A stretch of DNA of 7,575 nucleotides from assembly GCA_021829515.1 (NCBI GenBank), contig JAKBPM010000041.1:1-7575 (forward strand). The letters run 5' to 3'. This document shows, in pieces, positions 6,840 through 7,575 of this stretch. The notes beneath the pieces are model-generated. The model ran no database searches. It saw only the letters and a list, made by a program, of their open reading frames with translations, and was not told where the DNA came from. This DNA comes from Nitrospirota bacterium (GTDB lineage: Bacteria > Nitrospirota_A > Leptospirillia > Leptospirillales > Leptospirillaceae). How positions within the stretch are numbered: the stretch's first letter is position 1; every line of letters begins with the position of its first letter. A program made the position numbers and the translations under genes.

Positions 6840-7084
6840 TCTGCCACCCCGAAAAGATGTTCCATTTCAATTCCCCCCATGAGATCAAAATCATCCGGGA
6901 CGCTGATCTGTCCTGACATAAAGCCAAGATGACTCATTTGCCCGGATTCGGGTGCATCAAGGCGGCCGACTTTCACCGATGGTTTTCCGGATTGTGCTGT
7001 GATGGAGTGCTCAGTATTGACCGCTTGGGCAATGCAGAGCAGTGAGAGAAAGGTTTTGTCTTCGTGGATGTTCATGTCTTTCAT
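6836..7084 (-). CDS. Phd/YefM (VapB-type) antitoxin, intact but diverged
   Basis: This is an 82-residue antitoxin of the Phd/YefM fold, which normally binds its toxin through the C-terminus and represses its own promoter through the N-terminus. The N-terminus (MNIHEDKTFLSLL, 4-16) matches the family's NIHEAKTxLSRLL, SGKPSVKVGRLDAP (32-45) matches AGKPVAKLVPLxAP, and LGFMSGQISVPDDFDLMG (53-70) plus MEHLFG (74-79) match the toxin-neutralising tail (LGxLxGxIxVPDDFDxM...LF). The usual Arg after LS and the acidic GEE segment are lost (CIAQAVNTEHS, 17-27), so it may be decaying with its partner. The start is the second of two adjacent ATGs: a perfect AAAGGAG lies 5 nt upstream, against 2 nt for the first. 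Its stop overlaps the start of the vapC-like remnant by four bases, the usual translational coupling in such operons. With no intact toxin it would be an orphan antitoxin. Confidence 0.7.
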   Translation of the reverse strand: MKDMNIHEDKTFLSLLCIAQAVNTEHSITAQSGKPSVKVGRLDAPESGQMSHLGFMSGQISVPDDFDLMGGIEMEHLFGVAE

Positions 7085-7089
7085 CATGT

Positions 7090-7096
7090 CTCCTTT
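7090..7096 (-). promoter_or_regulatory. Ribosome binding site that fixes the antitoxin start
   Basis: AAAGGAG on the minus strand lies 5 nt before the ATG at 7084 and only 2 nt before the ATG at 7087. It favours 7084 and argues against the GTG at 7105, which lies upstream of it. Confidence 0.65.
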
Positions 7097-7120
7097 CAGA
7101 TTCACTTTAAAGGAATGCGT

Positions 7121-7149
7121 CTAATATCACTATAGAAATCCTCAACCAA
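7121..7149 (-). promoter_or_regulatory. Possible antitoxin promoter
   Basis: On the minus strand TTGGTT (7149-7144) and TATTAG (7126-7121) are 17 nt apart, which would give a leader of about 30 nt to the antitoxin start. The matches to consensus are mediocre (3/6 and 4/6), so this is a weak candidate. Confidence 0.3.
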
Positions 7150-7206
7150 AAATATCCCGATTCCCTTTATACTTTTGGTAGATATCTGAGGCTTTTATTT
7201 TTCTCC

Positions 7207-7243
7207 TTGGATTGCAGGATACTATCCATGGGTATAGTATCTA
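7207..7243 (+). promoter_or_regulatory. Candidate regulated promoter with palindromic operator upstream of the metal transporter
   Basis: GATACTAT (7218-7225) and ATAGTATC (7234-7241) are perfect inverted copies around an 8-bp centre (CCATGGGT). Two promoter readings overlap it. One is TTGGAT (7207-7212), 20 nt, TATAGT (7233-7238), with the right half-site covering the -10. The other is TTGCAG (7213-7218), 19 nt, TATCTA (7238-7243), with the dyad filling the spacer. An over-long 19-20 bp spacer containing a dyad is the hallmark of MerR-family promoters, whose members control many metal-efflux genes. DtxR- or ArsR-type repressors would also fit a dyad here. The palindrome is seen directly; the regulator is inferred. 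Confidence 0.5.
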
Positions 7244-7309
7244 TTTATGAGAAGATCCACCGTTTTGCACCTGAAAAATATTCAAAAGATCTGAAGGGAC
7301 AGAAAATTG

Positions 7310-7575
7310 ATGAAAAGCCCCGCTGAACTGATTTCTGCCGGACTTTCCTATTTCGGTTTTGATGGCTTATCAGAAGAGCATGATGCTCACAACCATACCT
7401 CTTCGCATTCCCACACACATGGCCATCTCGACACCACCATCACGACGACACAGGAAGGGATCCGGGCCGTCAAGTGGTCCTTTCTCGTTCTATTGATCAC
7501 AGCCGGGTTGCAGTTCGGAATCGTCTTGTATTCGGATAGCATCGCGCTGGCATCGGACATGATCCATAATATTGC
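7310..7575 (+). CDS. Cation diffusion facilitator (CDF) family metal transporter, N-terminal part
   Basis: CDF proteins export divalent metals (Zn, Co, Cd, Fe, Ni or Mn) by proton antiport at the inner membrane. Only the first 88 residues are in the window, and the frame is open to the right edge. The N-terminus carries a His-rich stretch (about 24-39, HDAHNHTSSHSHTHGH) likely to bind metal. It is followed by DTTITTTQEGIRAVKWSF (41-58), which resembles the CDF subgroup with HGVVDPxIxTTERGIxAxKWSF. Transmembrane helix 1 spans about 57-75. Helix 2 begins with DSIALASDMIHN (76-87), the start of the family's transport-site motif (ADxxHNxxD), with Asp83 and His86 visible. The ATG has AAGGGA at 7294-7299, 10 nt upstream. 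A TTG at 7307 directly before it is a less likely start. Metal specificity cannot be read from this fragment. Confidence 0.88.
   Translation, partial: MKSPAELISAGLSYFGFDGLSEEHDAHNHTSSHSHTHGHLDTTITTTQEGIRAVKWSFLVLLITAGLQFGIVLYSDSIALASDMIHNI

Noticed and set aside
6742..6927. 61-codon minus-strand frame covering the end of the antitoxin and the toxin remnant
   Set aside because: It is a shifted-frame shadow. The antitoxin and toxin-remnant frames explain the same bases with family-like sequence.
1..7575. CRISPR arrays, tRNA or rRNA genes, insertion sequences, integrase or att sites
   Set aside because: I saw no regularly spaced repeats, cloverleaf or rRNA-like stretches, transposase or integrase signatures, or paired terminal repeats.

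Overview
The window comes from a Gram-negative bacterium. It carries a lipoprotein-releasing (Lol) permease, a probable outer-membrane beta-barrel and an undecaprenyl-phosphate glycosylphosphotransferase. Base composition is moderate in the genes (roughly half G+C by eye) and clearly lower in one intergenic gap. GTG and TTG starts are used as well as ATG. The gene content does not identify the genus. A Nitrospirota/Leptospirillum-like or deltaproteobacteria-like host would fit, but that is a weak inference.

Left half, minus strand (3701 to 1): an apparent operon mtnA-lysS-lolC. mtnA (methionine salvage) is preceded by a good sigma70-type promoter so close to its ATG that the mRNA would be almost leaderless. 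lysS (class II lysyl-tRNA synthetase) follows after 34 bp from a GTG start with a strong Shine-Dalgarno. Its stop overlaps the start of a LolC/LolE-family permease by one base (TGATG). The permease runs off the left edge of the window with 342 residues visible.

Middle (about 3702-4411): a 0.7-kb AT-rich gap with no recognisable gene. It holds short inverted repeats and one unassigned 35-codon minus-strand ORF.

Right half, plus strand (4412-6718): a WbaP-type polyprenyl-phosphate hexose-1-phosphate transferase. The TTG start of a secreted, probably outer-membrane beta-barrel protein abuts its stop codon exactly. This looks like a two-gene surface-polysaccharide unit.

Far right (6717-7575): a degraded toxin-antitoxin module on the minus strand, convergent with the barrel gene. 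A Phd/YefM-family antitoxin ORF with a perfect Shine-Dalgarno overlaps (ATGA) a VapC/PIN toxin remnant. The remnant has two in-frame stops and ends at the stop codon of the barrel gene. Divergent from the antitoxin is the start of a cation diffusion facilitator with a His-rich N-terminus. An 8-8-8 palindrome in a promoter-like setting precedes it and is a candidate metal-responsive operator. The main points of interest are the decayed toxin with its retained antitoxin, the near-leaderless mtnA promoter, the operator upstream of the metal transporter, and the uncharacterised barrel coupled to the glycosylphosphotransferase. I did not find a clearly new multi-gene system.
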